Assembly (NCBI GenBank): GCA_963969395.1
Contig: OZ017795.1
Span: 13,268,001 to 13,332,000 of the forward strand
DNA: 64,000 bases
Reading direction: 5' to 3'
Source: Pseudoscleropodium purum
Lineage: Eukaryota; Streptophyta; Bryopsida; Hypnales; Brachytheciaceae
Shown: piece after piece, positions 11,423-23,700 of the stretch
Layout: the number at the start of each line of letters is the position of its first letter
Position numbering within the stretch: the first letter of the stretch is position 1
Program-made: the position numbers and the translations under genes
Notes under the pieces: model-generated
The model's input: only the letters and a program-made list of their open reading frames with translations
Told to the model about the DNA's origin: nothing
Databases searched by the model: none

Positions 11423-14246
11423 TTAGCTCTCGCCGGCCCCACGCCAATAACCTGAAGAACTTAATCCGCTATCTGCCAAAAATTGCTCGTACATTGGCTC
11501 AAGCCTGGTATATGACCTCTTAATCTGCTCATAATCATACCTTTGTCTCAACTTTCGTTCTTCCTCGGTCTCCTTTCCATGCCATGAATCCGACTGCATG
11601 AAACATTGACCTTTCTCATGAGGGAAAGTAATTTAATTAATGTTGACAATCAAATTCGATCTCAGGAGAGAGGGAGCCCTAGACCATCATTAACCAAGAC
11701 CAAAACTTTCACAAGAAGATTTGAACTGAAAGTCTGACCTCGGCGGTATCCTCAACGGTTGGTTGGCGGGCATTCATTGACCAGGGATCACTCTGCAATG
11801 TGTATATAAACAACTTTAGAAAGTCTCATCCCGGAAATGAGAAGAGACCAGCAAACACAAAGAATCGCTCTACCACAAAAGCTAAAAGCAAATAAAATAA
11901 ATACTGTCTTACAATTAGATAACAGCAACATGAGCGTGTGAACTGGAAGATATCCTGCACTCGTCAAAAATTGGATATCTTCGAGATCGAGAGCCACAAT
12001 GAACTTTTAAAAAAGGTTAGAGGTATAGAAAACGTGCTTCGTATTGATATTCTGATATTGCTGATGTATTCAAAGGCTCATCTAGCTCATTTTCATCACG
12101 ATCTTCATCCAGAATAGTCTGCCATCGCCGTTTTACTCGAGGGCGACGCCGGGCTTGCCATGACTCCATCTCTGCAAACCGTTTGGCCACCTCTTGCTCA
12201 ATGTGGACATGTATGTAGTCAACCACACAGCGAGCAATAAATCCAATAACTGGAGCGATCAACAGAAGTGGAATCGCTGCTAGCGCCTGCACAGGCAAGA
12301 CCTCGTTCAGTATCCCATTCTAGCCGGCATGCTCTGAAATGAAAACTCTCCCCCATGAAATAAGCTATACTCAGGCTCTACAAATAACATCAAACTCCTA
12401 CTGAAAGAGGTAGTCCAACTATTCAACCACGAGCAATGAAATAAATTTGCAGGGCTAGTTCATACTATAGAAGACCAGGAGGAGGAAATCCAGCATGTTA
12501 AAAGGATTTCTTTCACCAGGCCCAATGCTTTGAAGTACTCGACGACGAAGGCCCCCGATCCCAGCTCCCTAGGGTTGATCGCGTTGACCTTTGGTTTTTT
12601 TGCAGACGTTAGGGTCCTCTATACTTCAGATAGAACTTCGGATTCTCTTCTTAGGATTTCCACTTGTTAGTAACACCATTCAATGCGCAGTGTATCATTC
12701 ACGGTTCAGGGTTACTTGATTAGTGTAACTTACTATACTTGTAAGAGCGGAAGGAGCTCGTGCACGCATATTTACGACAGGCTTCTGTTGAGAGTGCCGT
12801 AGATTTGCAGTGGCATAATCTTCTTCATCAAAGCTTCTCCTGGCGGCTCTCAATCCTCGCGCCTGCAAACGCGTAGGCATGTGAGCTGATTCTGAACCAT
12901 CAGAGCTCTGAGAGTCAAGAACGACAGATTCGTCACGACATTGTAGCGCTTTCTATCAGATCAAGGCATGAACATGAGGTCTCTATGGAAAATTGTTCAC
13001 AGCTCATGAGATGCTATACCAGTCGTAATCACGATCAGGAGAACCATAGCCAGAAGACTAACCCGTCCAGTCTGTCGGGGAGTTATGAACATTTCTCCTG
13101 GTTGCGGGGTTTCTCTAGCTACAGCAGCACCCTCCGTCGCTAGACTGCTTACATTCCTGGGATACTCTTTCCCGGTGGCCGTAATTCTGTCTCTCCTGCA
13201 AACCAGGCAGAATCAACTTCATTAGGCTCAGACCGCATCAAACAATAAAAAAATTTAGCTGAATAAGATTAGTCACTAAATACTAGGACAGCCCGAGTTC
13301 TGTCAGATAGCAAATTGGTGCTAACACCCGCTAACTAACTTACAATGAATCTACTAACATTCATTTCCACCAATTAACACAACTCCCCTGATTCTTAACA
13401 CGAAAGCTACTGTGTTTATACCAAAGATTCGAAGTGTTATAAACAACCGCACCAACTACCGGTAGTAGAAGTTAGCTATCTTGAACGCTTAACTCCCCAT
13501 TGGTTACCTCGCAAGTGGAGGCACACAATAGACTAATTAAATTCGATCTAGCTAATGGGCCTTGCCACTAATGTTAGCTAGTTGGAGTCACTTGGGGTAG
13601 GAACCCTGAAACAACCAGGTTCACAATTGCCTCGACAGTTGTAAGACGCCCTACCTCTGAGCAAACTTCTTACTCAATCCAGAAAAATAGAATACGATCC
13701 TTACTCCCACATTCCATTAATCCCGCGCAGGTTCACCTCAAGAAAACTGCACATTCTGCTTTACGTAGGTTCACCAAAAAGAAAACCCGATGATTCAAAG
13801 ATGTAGTGTCATATCACGATTGGTGTCCCTTTAATAGCTCATACTAATCATAAAGTATCTTGTTCGTTCCATTTACATGTCCTGAGTGAGATACTTAGTG
13901 GTGACATTCGTAGGGTGATTTACATTAGAAATGCTTGATTTCATAGAATCACCGACAGTAAGTCTCATTACCACGAACGCAAGCGTTTGGAGATGACTCA
14001 CTCATTCATGGTCCCGGAAGCAGAATTGTAGCCATCTTGCACGTTGTCGCCTCTTGCCTGGACCGTCTTTCGTACACCTACACCGTTCCCACCTCGCTTG
14101 TCCACTACTGAAACTCCAGAAGGATTCCGTCTCCGTCGGACAGTGATCTCTCCAAACGATTTGCAATTGCCGCGAACAGCATCAATTGAGATCCTGCGCC
14201 GAGGATTCCAAACCAAGCTGGCTCCTCCACATGCTAGAAGCTCCAT
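11423..14246 (-). CDS. Probable plastid-targeted, membrane-anchored protein of unknown function, multi-exon
   Basis: Exons on the minus strand are 14,246-14,002 (GTGAGT donor), 13,195-13,063, 12,952-12,734, 12,286-12,137 or to 12,017, 11,792-11,739, and 11,593-11,423 (TAA). Using the GTAAAA donor at 12,136 all exons join in frame to 323 aa. If that donor is ignored, the frame runs to a TAA at 12,017 and gives 288 aa. Exon 1 is rich in Arg, Ser and Val with few acidic residues, like a chloroplast transit peptide. Later parts are ETPQPGEMFITPRQTGR, an Arg-rich stretch with FDEEDYATANLR, one hydrophobic segment (IPLLLIAPVIGFIARCVV), and a conserved-looking C-terminus with YDYEQIKRSYTRLEPMYEQF then SGYWRG. 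I do not recognise the family. Start and first five splice sites look sound; the 3' structure is uncertain. Confidence 0.6.
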
Positions 14247-14294
14247 CAGCAGTTTCGTGAGGAAGGAAGCCTCGAATTAACCCTCCCGAACCCC

Positions 14295-14303
14295 AAACCC
14301 TAA
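14295..14303 (+). promoter_or_regulatory. Telo-box (AAACCCTAA) upstream of the minus-strand gene
   Basis: An exact AAACCCTAA lies about 50 bases upstream of the start codon at 14,246. Telo-boxes are common in promoters and 5' UTRs of plant housekeeping genes. Function here is inferred from position. Confidence 0.45.
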
Positions 14304-14800
14304 TTCTCTTAAACCCTTAGAACCAGAGTATACCATCATCAAAATTCCACTTGCGCATTTCTCTTTTTCAAACCCCTTGAATGCGAGTACCCTTCCTCTG
14401 CAACCACACATTGGATTCAGGATTCACTTCATAGATAGCCTAGTAACCAAACAAGCAGGTGAATGCAACCAAAACTTGAGAAAACCTAATCCACACACAC
14501 AGTACCCACCTGAAGAAAAAATAAAAGGATGGCAAGCAGCATGTGGAACAAGAACAGAAGCAGAACGAAAAGCACTTACAGTGTTGGAAATGGGAAACAG
14601 TGGGTGCAATTTCGAAGGTTTGTGTGCGGGAGCAGCATAGATAACTTCAACTTTTCAGGCAATTCGAGCGGAAACAATGCACAACACACTCTGTTTTCAG
14701 CTGCCTGTTGGAGAAGACGAACACGTCAAAGCTTTCAGGAGATGGACCAGATGGTGATGAGATTCATCGTCTGGGAGAAACGTGACTAGTGAAACCGGTA

Positions 14801-14986
14801 AACTTGCGCAGTTCATGATGCACATAATTGATCCAAAAAATCCAAATCTTTTAAAAAAAATTGAAACTTGTCAAAAATTACACTAGCCTTCTAAAAGAAT
14901 TCATTTTTTTTTTATAAACAAACAATAATAGTTTATTTTGGGGGGATTTTTTGGATCAAATTTGTGCATCATAAATTGTGCAACCT
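14801..14986. repeat. Short foldback element
   Basis: TGATGCACATAATTGATCC..AAAAAATCC at 14,817-14,843 pairs with the reverse complement of GGATTTTTTGGATCAAATTTGTGCATCA at 14,944-14,971. The arms extend outward through TTGCGCAGTTCA / TGAATTG-like text to 14,801 and 14,986. The loop of about 100 bases is AT-rich. Compatible with a small MITE. Confidence 0.65.
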
Positions 14987-17303
14987 ACAATTTAAGGATC
15001 TTGATTTTTGGCATGATTTCTTAAAATCTTTTTTCTGGATTGGAAAATAGATTATCTTTTAGGAATATAATTTTTAAATTCATTGATGTCCAAGAGCAAA
15101 AGTTATGACTTCTTCAACTCATTATTCTCAAGCCAAGGCAAAAATTTTAAAAATTCTAACAAATAATATTTTGCATACTCAATTTTCAAAATCCTCAAGA
15201 AAACAAGTTCTAAAAAGTTCAATTCTCTTACTAAAACAATCTCACCTTTAAGATTAGTGAGTTTCAATTCTTATTTAGAACTATTAACCCCTAAAAGACC
15301 ACTGCAAACAATGTTTTTCTTTTGTAACATAGCAATTTCGGGCAGCTCACCAAGAATGGAATTTTCATTTTTGTCTTTGAAATTTTTACACGACATGTGA
15401 TCAAAGAGTAGCTTTAAGGTCCAATAATTTTCATAACTTTTGACTACATGGTTAAAAAACAAGTTAAAAAATTATTGTATGATCATCACAAAAATTGTAG
15501 ATTGCACAATTTGTCTAAACCTTACAAGTGTATTTTAGATTCTCTTCTTAAGTGTTTATTGCATAATAAATGAATAATCTATGAACTATTAAGTGTTGAA
15601 AATAGGTGCTTCTTAAATCAATTCTAAAAGTTTATGAATATTGTGAGTACATTTTAAGCAAGAATATGTAGGGGTCAAACTTTAGAAAGGCGTAGTTATC
15701 TTAAGAGTTAAGTTTATCCACCCAATTTTTAACATTGTATAACCAAGCAATGATCATATCCATACTAGGAAGGTATTATTTATGGTTTGTTATTGAAATA
15801 CCTAGTAGCAATTTTGTTGTTAACTCAAGAATTTTATTTGGTTAGTTGAACAACCATACTTAAGACAATTTTGTTCATTGTTATTTAGAGTAGCCAACCC
15901 ATTCTTAATCACCTCCCAATTCTATAGTGTAGATTGTCATGTTTTCAATCACCCTTATTTTAAATCAAAGCTTACATACAATAGGACCAATATGAGTAGG
16001 AAAAATGTCTAGGAGTTGTACATTCAAAGCATAGATTGATCATAACATGTGCTTTGAAAGCTGCAATCATCATTCACATCAATTTTGTAACTAGTCTATG
16101 GTTAGAAACATACTGACCTATATAATAAAAATAGGTTCAACAAAATTGTCTTAATGAAAAAGTTGTGGTAATTTTATTTGTGGGCTAAAAAATAAAAAAA
16201 GAATTCAAACGTGTTTGAAATCTATTTTCCTATATGGGGGATTTGTTTCCCTCACCAAACCCAGCCCATAGCTATGCTCACTTGTTTAAGTGGTTGGAAA
16301 TGGATTGTAAGCTTTGGAGATTCCCTTTTCAACGTTGCGAAAAAAACCCTAGCTTTAATTAATCCTTAAAAGACTAGATATATTGCAAGATAGTCAAACA
16401 TCATGTATTAATCTTATATTTTCATTATGTGATATTATGAATTGTCAATTGTTATGAAAATTTTCACTTTGTTTCATGAAAAACTGTCAAAGCTATAACT
16501 TTTGTGACTAAAAATGAAAATAAATTTGTAAATATGGCAAAAGTTGTCCAATTAATTTGAAATTATTTCAAGAGGTACAAATAGCAATGGAGATTAGTAT
16601 AAATTTTTTTCAATTGGCTGTTTTATTTTTTACACCCAAAACACCCCTAACAATGATTTTCAAGTCGAATTTCATTATCAAGCTAAATTTATCCTATTTT
16701 ATAATTAATATGTAGAATCTTGATATTTTCCTTGTGTAAATAAGTGTATTTTCTATTGATGTTGATTTAAAAAAAATTTTGATGTAAAATTTAAATAATC
16801 ATAATTTTTTTAAGTAAAAAATAAAAGTATATCAATTCTAATATATTAGAATAATCTGGGATTTTTTTTCAAGGAATGAAGTCTTGAATGAAAAATATAT
16901 TATTGTAATTTAAAATTAAAAAAAATTTAAAGAGGAAAATTCGGACCCAAAACACACACTGATATGGCGAGATATGGATTTTGACATTTGAAGCTTGCCC
17001 GTCAAGCAAGAGCATGCATACATAAGGGGGTAACGAAATACGGATGAATGAAATTCTGTTCTCACTGAATGGATGACGACGACGACGAAGAAAACGAAGA
17101 AGAAAAGAAGCGGGGCTTTCATTATCGAGCAGAACAAACTGCGGCGATGGCGGAGCCTTGTCTCGTGCACAGCAGCCCGTTGCAACAACAACTGTAGAAA
17201 TTTCTGCCCACTTCAATTTCTTCGTCTTCTTCTTCTTCCTCGTTCCTCAATTTCAATCTCTTGTCTACGATCTCGGTGTCGAGAGATAGTCACCGTGCTT
17301 ATT
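14987..17303. other. AT-rich spacer ahead of TAF1
   Basis: No gene recognised. A second copy of a GATTGCACAATTT motif (about 15,502) resembles the end of the adjacent foldback. The recurring spacer motif TTAACCCCTAAAAGACC lies at 15,284-15,300. Composition changes sharply at about 16,940-17,050, where the more balanced TAF1 leader region begins. Confidence 0.45.
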
Positions 17304-17318
17304 TTTTAGGGTTAGGGT
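17304..17318 (+). promoter_or_regulatory. Double telo-box (TTAGGGTTAGGGTT) in the TAF1 5' region
   Basis: Two tandem TTAGGG units lie 390 bases upstream of the TAF1 start, with TC-rich (TCTTCTTCTTCTTCC) sequence just before them. This is a typical plant core-promoter/leader arrangement. The transcription start was not determined. Confidence 0.5.
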
Positions 17319-17537
17319 TCGAGGGAGTTATGAGAGATTGGGGGTTGTGCCTGCGAGGTTTCAAGGTCGTTTTGGCGTGCACTAGAGGTCGAAATATTCC
17401 ATTTTCTCTGAATTGAGTGACTGACGGATTCAGTTTCTTGTTTGAATTGCAGGAATTAGTTAGTTCAGTTTAGAGAACGCGAGTGAAAGCTCAGGTTTAC
17501 GTCGGATCTTGTTACCGAAGACTTGTGGATTTGGGTT

Positions 17538-17669
17538 ATGCAAGTACCTTTGGGGAAAATTAAGGGTGATGAAGCAGAAACAGGTGTGAGGTTCTGCGAA
17601 CTTCCACAAATCCTACTTCGGATTTCGGATTTCGGGCATGAGCGTTCTACTGAGGGTGTACATGAGTGA
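17538..17669 (+). other. Upstream ORF in the TAF1 leader (43 aa)
   Basis: An ATG at 17,538 opens a frame that ends with TGA at 17,667-17,669, 38 bases before the TAF1 start. A second mini-uORF (ATG GTA TGA, 17,703-17,711) overlaps the TAF1 ATG at 17,708. If the leader is unspliced here, both could lower or tune TAF1 translation. A leader intron ending at the TGCAG at about 17,448-17,452 is possible. Confidence 0.35.
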
Positions 17670-17707
17670 AGTGACATGTGACGCCATTGGACGCCTGAAC
17701 TCATGGT

Positions 17708-20700
17708 ATGAATACTGCTATAGCTGAAAGGCTTGAAGTTGGGAGTTACATGGGGGATATTTACAAAGAAGACAGTGAAAGGGAATATGATGACGATGAT
17801 GAGGACGATGGAGAGGGAAGGGGCCGGCAGATGCTGGGGTTTATGTTTGGCAATGTCGATGACTCCGGTGGTCTCGACGAAGAGTATCTGGACCAGGTTG
17901 TTACCAATTTCTTTTTCCTCGAGAATTCGGTCATTTTGCTACAAAAACCAAGGATTATTGAAGAAAATGCTACACAGTGCAGAATTTGAAGTCGACGTAT
18001 CTTAGTTATGGTTTACTTTGTTGGTGGCGTATAATTTACTCCAGGGTGCTGCTGCCTAAGATTGCCTGGGGTGTCGTCCGAATCTTGCTGATTGCTTCTA
18101 GGCAGGCGAACATCTTTAGCGGCTGGTAATCTGGGAAAGAGTTTCGTAGGGGTTGAACCACGTTTCTTGGGATTTTTCAGTTGGTACTCTAGGATAAATA
18201 GTCACATGCTATCGCACTCAGGATACTTAAAAGAGAATAATTATTTGATTTCTCGAGATACAACTGGGAACCGAGTCAAAAAGTTTCAATACTATCCCAA
18301 AAGCTTCTCCTGGACCGCAGACCAACATATTATGTCGCGGGATAGCAATCCCCTAAGCAGGCATGATGCAGTCTGCAATCTTGGAAAGGCCCGGTTTCTG
18401 AGAGTTGGGTTTCATCATCTAGAATACAACCGCAATTTCACTCCATAGAGAACTCCCTTAGTCATTGATATCAGTTGGAAGGGTATCTTGATTCAGTCTT
18501 CCATTCTATACGCTGCGACTCATATCTTGAGTGTAGTTCGTCCTCACATCAAAGTTACGCGTCGATATTAGTTGTGTCTTTTCTTGATGAAGTTTAGAAA
18601 GCCACCAAGTTGTTGTCAATTGTGAATGAACTACGAACTGGGCACCGAAGGAGTTAGCAACTAGCGCAACTCGTGTCGGGTTTGGAATGCAGTACCTGTG
18701 TTATGGTTAATGTGCCGCGTTATTTTGTTCAACAACCTGCAGCCATTCAGCTGCATTAGCCCTTTCAGTACTTGGTTTGTAGTTTTCGAGTAGAGGTGTG
18801 TTTTATTCTAAAGGGATTTAGGTTCTTTGATGACGTGAGGTCTGCGTAGTCGTCATCAACACACACTGGTTTTCTTCCATAATATTGCTGGTTCTGATCA
18901 CAAGCGACTGTATTCCTGCAGGACGCTAAGGAGCATTTATCGGCATTGGCACACCAGTTGGGTCCATCGTTGGTTGATATCGAAGTAAGTGTTTTGTGAT
19001 CTTTCTTTTCTTATCTAGTGAAGTTTCTGCTGTTATTTGTTGGAGCTAGCTTATCATGCCTGCTTATAGCTTGTTTAGAGAATGCTTGTGTACAGTGATC
19101 ATTTCACAGTGAACTATATTGAAATGATCAATATTGTTCACAGTGAACAATATTGAAATATGGTTCACTTTGAAATGATCAGAGCTAGGTCCAGGTTGTT
19201 TGAGGAGACTGTCAATTCGACTGTGTTGGTAACATTGGGAGTATTAGGTTTTACCATTGTTTCCACTTTATCCTTATTGAGATAGATCTAGAGCTGTAAA
19301 CTGAATCATCTTAGACTAGGTGAGCGCTATTCTTGACACTTTTGGAGCAGCCCATGCTATTACTCCACTCAATATTACTTAATTTTTCGGAATAACACTC
19401 TTGCGGGCTACCGCTTCATTTAATATCTGATTCGATTCCCGAAAAGACATTAATATTAATTCCTAGTGGAAGCGCTGGTTTACTTTTGCTGTTGGAATAT
19501 TTGAGGCCTCCTTCACGTCTGTCGTTTTTCATTTCTGGTTCTGGATGTGCAGCAGCTTTACGCTAAGCGAAAGAAATTGACAGATACTAGTGAGGGCGAA
19601 GAGCATGAAGGTAATGTTAGATCTGTAACAAGCCTAGTTCTATTTTTGATGCGTCCTATGCATGTTTCTGTAACACTCATGCATTCAATGCTTGCGATGA
19701 TAGCATATTGCCATTTACGGAGATAACTTATTCGAAATCCTCTACATCATGATCAAGTCTCAAGTTACTTTAATAATCGAGTTTAGGACGATACTAAAGT
19801 AAGAAGTTGAATTTACCGAGACTCAATGAATTTGCTTCATGGTAGCTTACTCCCTCAGCTCCTACCTTTTGGATTTGAGAAGTGTCTTGAAACAAGTCAC
19901 TGATTCACGAGTACTTCATTGCAGATTATGATCAGAAAGCAAAAGATGCAGTGGACTATGAAGATGAACAAGAACAGTACGAGGGTCCGGAGGTCCAACT
20001 TGCCCCGCAGGATGTGCAATTTTATGCCGAGGCTGCTTTGGCTGGACCCACCAAAGTTGTCGAAGAAGACAATTATGATGAGGACGACGATTTTGATTCG
20101 GAGCAGCCTGCAGATGCCAAGGTCGAAGGCGAAGATTTCGATTCTGAACAGCCGGCAGAGGCCCGGGCTGAATACGAGGATTTTGATTCCGAGCAACCTA
20201 CAGATATCAAGATGGGATCGCCTGCCAAAAATGCCTCAGGTACTGTACTGTACTCGTTGCTTCGGGTATTTGTTTTGTGACCAGTATTTCCTGAATGTGG
20301 GATCTGAATGTGTCTTCGTATCGGAATAGACCGAGGTAGCCTCGAAGAGTTAATTTATGCACTTGATGTTGAGGGGGGGGCCTTGACGATTTTCTTTCTT
20401 CAGAATAACATTTATGTAACTCCTTTATTTCTTCTTGCACTTCAAAGGTGAAATGCAGTGAAGTGGGGATCACATTTCAAGAATCCAGTCCTATTTTCAG
20501 ATTTGATGTCTTAACTCTATGTAGGCAAACCAGATTTAAAAAATCCACTCACAGTCTCACGTGTGTTAACGACTAGAACTATGATGAATGTAACTCTAGG
20601 TGAATACTGTGACTATGGATTTGATATGTGTGGTGTTTTGCTGGACTATTTACACCCATAATGACGACTTAGTGATATCGTGACAAGGACGTGCTACAAT

Positions 20701-23700
20701 GAAGTCCTTGTGGTAATGAAGTTTCTGGTGTAGTTTACGACATTTATCCTCTGAAATGATCCTTGGCATTTATCTTTTTGACTTTGTTCTAATTTCTATT
20801 CCTAATAATTTTCCAGAAACGGAAGATGAAGCACCTCTGATACAAGATGACGAGGAGGAAGTACCGATGGCACAAGAGCAATGTCGAACCAGTGCAGTGG
20901 ATACGATAGCTTCCGACGATGAAGTCGAAGAGAAAGACGAGGACTGGGATCAAATTTTGGGATCACAGGTAACGTTTTAAACTGTCAACATGACTGTTTT
21001 GGTTGGACATATTTTCAGTGATGAAGGATTTCACTCCTTTTTCTCTTACTTATATCCTTAATGTGTGCAGGAAACGACTTCCTCATCAAAAGAGCAAGAA
21101 GAGGAAGCGACCAAAATTTCTCTGCCGGTTCTTTGCCAAGAGGATGGAAAAACAGTGCTTAGATTTTCAGAACTTTTTGGAGTACGAGAACCTTATTGGG
21201 TTATTGGTCATCGTAAAGGGCGTTTCAAGCGAGGGCATGTTAGAGGTCAGTCTCGTAGTTTGTAGAAATTAGTTCTCTACACTGCAAGTAGCTTTCTGTG
21301 GTTAACCTAGATTTTCTGTAAGTGTTGTCTTGGGATGGGTTTCTTTAAATGCAATAATTGAATCTGATAAATCTAGGAAAGAACGACCTTTCAGAGATGG
21401 CGAGGTCAGCGTTGATCGCGACATTTCGGTGGCGGCTACTGTCTTTAAAACACCTGGTTGGATATTTTATAGGAGAGGAAATATTAAATGAACCTGTTTT
21501 CAGAAGTACGAACTTATTATTCCTAATCATTGGAAGATAAGGAGCTCTGCATGCCTAGAAAATTGTGGCCATCTTGGCCTTGCCTTACGTTTTGAAGTTA
21601 CTTACAGGGTGATTTATTTCGATCTGAGTGGATGGAGAAGCTGATCCTGTGACTTCATTGGACAGAGAAACGAGATCCACCTGAGGAGGAGGACGATGAA
21701 GAGACAGTACTCAAGAGGTGTTCGCAACAACCTGTACTTCCTGGTGTGTCATCGAGTGCAGATGGGGACTTTGGAAGCGGGAGCAGTTCAGAAGAGTCCG
21801 AAGGTGGGAGTGCAATTGAGGAAGATGGCAATCAGACAGCACTTGTTCTTTCGCATACTCGACGGAACCGGATTAAACAAAAGAAGCTCGTATTTACCAG
21901 TGCAGAACCAATGAAAGGAGACAGTGATATGTACGAGATTGATATCGCGGAATTCAGGAGGCAAATTCCTGATGCAAATTTTGACCTTATTCATCAAGTA
22001 GAATGGGAAGACGGTATACTTTGGGATGCTTCAGACGCAAACAGACGGGGTGGATCCATTTCTGATCATCGTGCCAGTTGTCAATTGGTTGAGTTGGACT
22101 CTGAAAGTGAGCTGAGTCACTTGTCTGAGAATGATCACGAACGCCCGCTTACAGATCAACGTGAAGTAGAGTTGATTGATTATTCCAAATGGCAGAGACC
22201 TGGTGTTGTGGAGCCATTATGCCAGAGAAGTAAAGAGTTGGAAGATGAGAATGAACTTCTCCTGTCAGCTAAATCCTTGCGACATCCACAAATGCTGAGA
22301 CTTCAGACTCGTTCCCTTGAGAACGGGCCTGATGGAGAAGCAAGAGCTGAATTGTTGAAGCGTATCGGCATTATGACTCTTGAAGTTAAGGAGAAAAACC
22401 AGGATCTGGCACGTGGAGATTGGCTCAGTAGCATTTTCTGGGGAGATCTAGAGCCCGGTCTCTCAAGGTCAAAGGTAACTTCACTTTGGCATCTAGAGCA
22501 CTGAGTATACATTGTTGTTATATGATCGTGATTAGCTGTCACTTTTACTTGCTGATCAGAAGCATGCACAAGAGATGTTGATGTTGAGAGATCTGCACTT
22601 TGAGGGCATTCTGGCACACTTCATTGAAGTATATCTGCCGCTAGATTCTAATCCATGGGGATTCATTATGGTGCAGGTGATCTTAGATTTAATGGACCCG
22701 GAAATGGTGTTTGAGACATCTGACGCAAAGAACAGTCAATCTATAAGTCTTCATGCTGCCGCGGTTGTGCTTACCCCAGGAGGGAAGGAGGGGGCTCCTG
22801 ATGGTGCAGATGGAACAGTTAATGCTTCTCTATCTTTGACTAGATTCAATATTAGCAATGATAAGTATTACACAAACAAGAAGACCCATCAACAACAGAA
22901 GTCAAATGCAAAGAAACGGGCCATTCATGGAGTCAAAGTTATGCATTCACTTCCAGCCATCAAGCTTCAAAGCATGAAGCCTAAGTTATCCAAGTGGGTT
23001 CTTTTCTTCACTTCCAGCCTGCAAAAACATCTGGTTTCTACCGGTGGTGATTATTACGAATCTTTCCGACCTGCATGTTTAGTAATTTGGTGTCCGGGAT
23101 GGTATTGGAGATATTTTAATGGCTGCACTTATCATGTTCCCGTTTATTCTTTGGGTATTTGTGAGGACTCTGTCTTGAGTGTATCCTGTTTACTCAATTC
23201 AATCCTTGTACATCTTATTCTAGGTGCTACTTGTTAGCAATTCTTAGGGGCCTCATTTCATCAAGGATCAACAGGTGGTTTATGAGTTAGATTACTTGTG
23301 ATGTTAAGTATCTAGTTCCAAGCTTGAAATTGCCAGATTCATACTTATTTCATGTTACCTTTGCGTGTACTCTAGCCTGCTTGATTCCATTAAATTGGAT
23401 AACCACGAAACGATTTCTAAGACCCCTATTGTGTTGTGGACTGGCAGCAAGGATCTGGCAAATTTTCATCGTCCAAAGGCAGTGTGGTATCCTCATCACA
23501 ATGAAGTAGCTGCAAAGGAACAGGGAAAGCTTGCTTCTAGGGGTCCTATGAAAGTAATCGTGAAGACACTAGGCGGGAAGGGAAGCAAGCTTACTGTTGA
23601 TGCCTCGGAGACCTTGGATGTTCTGAAGGCAAAGGCTGCTAAGAAGTTAGGAGGTGAATATCTTTTTTGGCCTATGTTTCTGATTATGAACTGGTGTAAG

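Noticed and set aside
14377..14789. Plus-strand open frames upstream of the minus-strand gene
   Set aside because: Overlapping frames without motifs in what is more simply the promoter region of the minus-strand gene.
15850..16160. Inverted AAGACAATTTTGTT pair suggesting another foldback
   Set aside because: The core matches but the flanks align poorly; could be chance in AT-rich DNA.
18092..18448. 118-codon open frame inside TAF1 intron 1
   Set aside because: No motif, lies between two firmly placed TAF1 exons, and is not conserved-looking; chance.
22575..22676. Upstream extension of TAF1 exon 8 (open frame before the GTGCAG acceptor)
   Set aside because: The TAF1 family reads directly from SRSK to VILDLMDPEM. 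The extra stretch has no family match and the acceptor at 22,676 restores the alignment.
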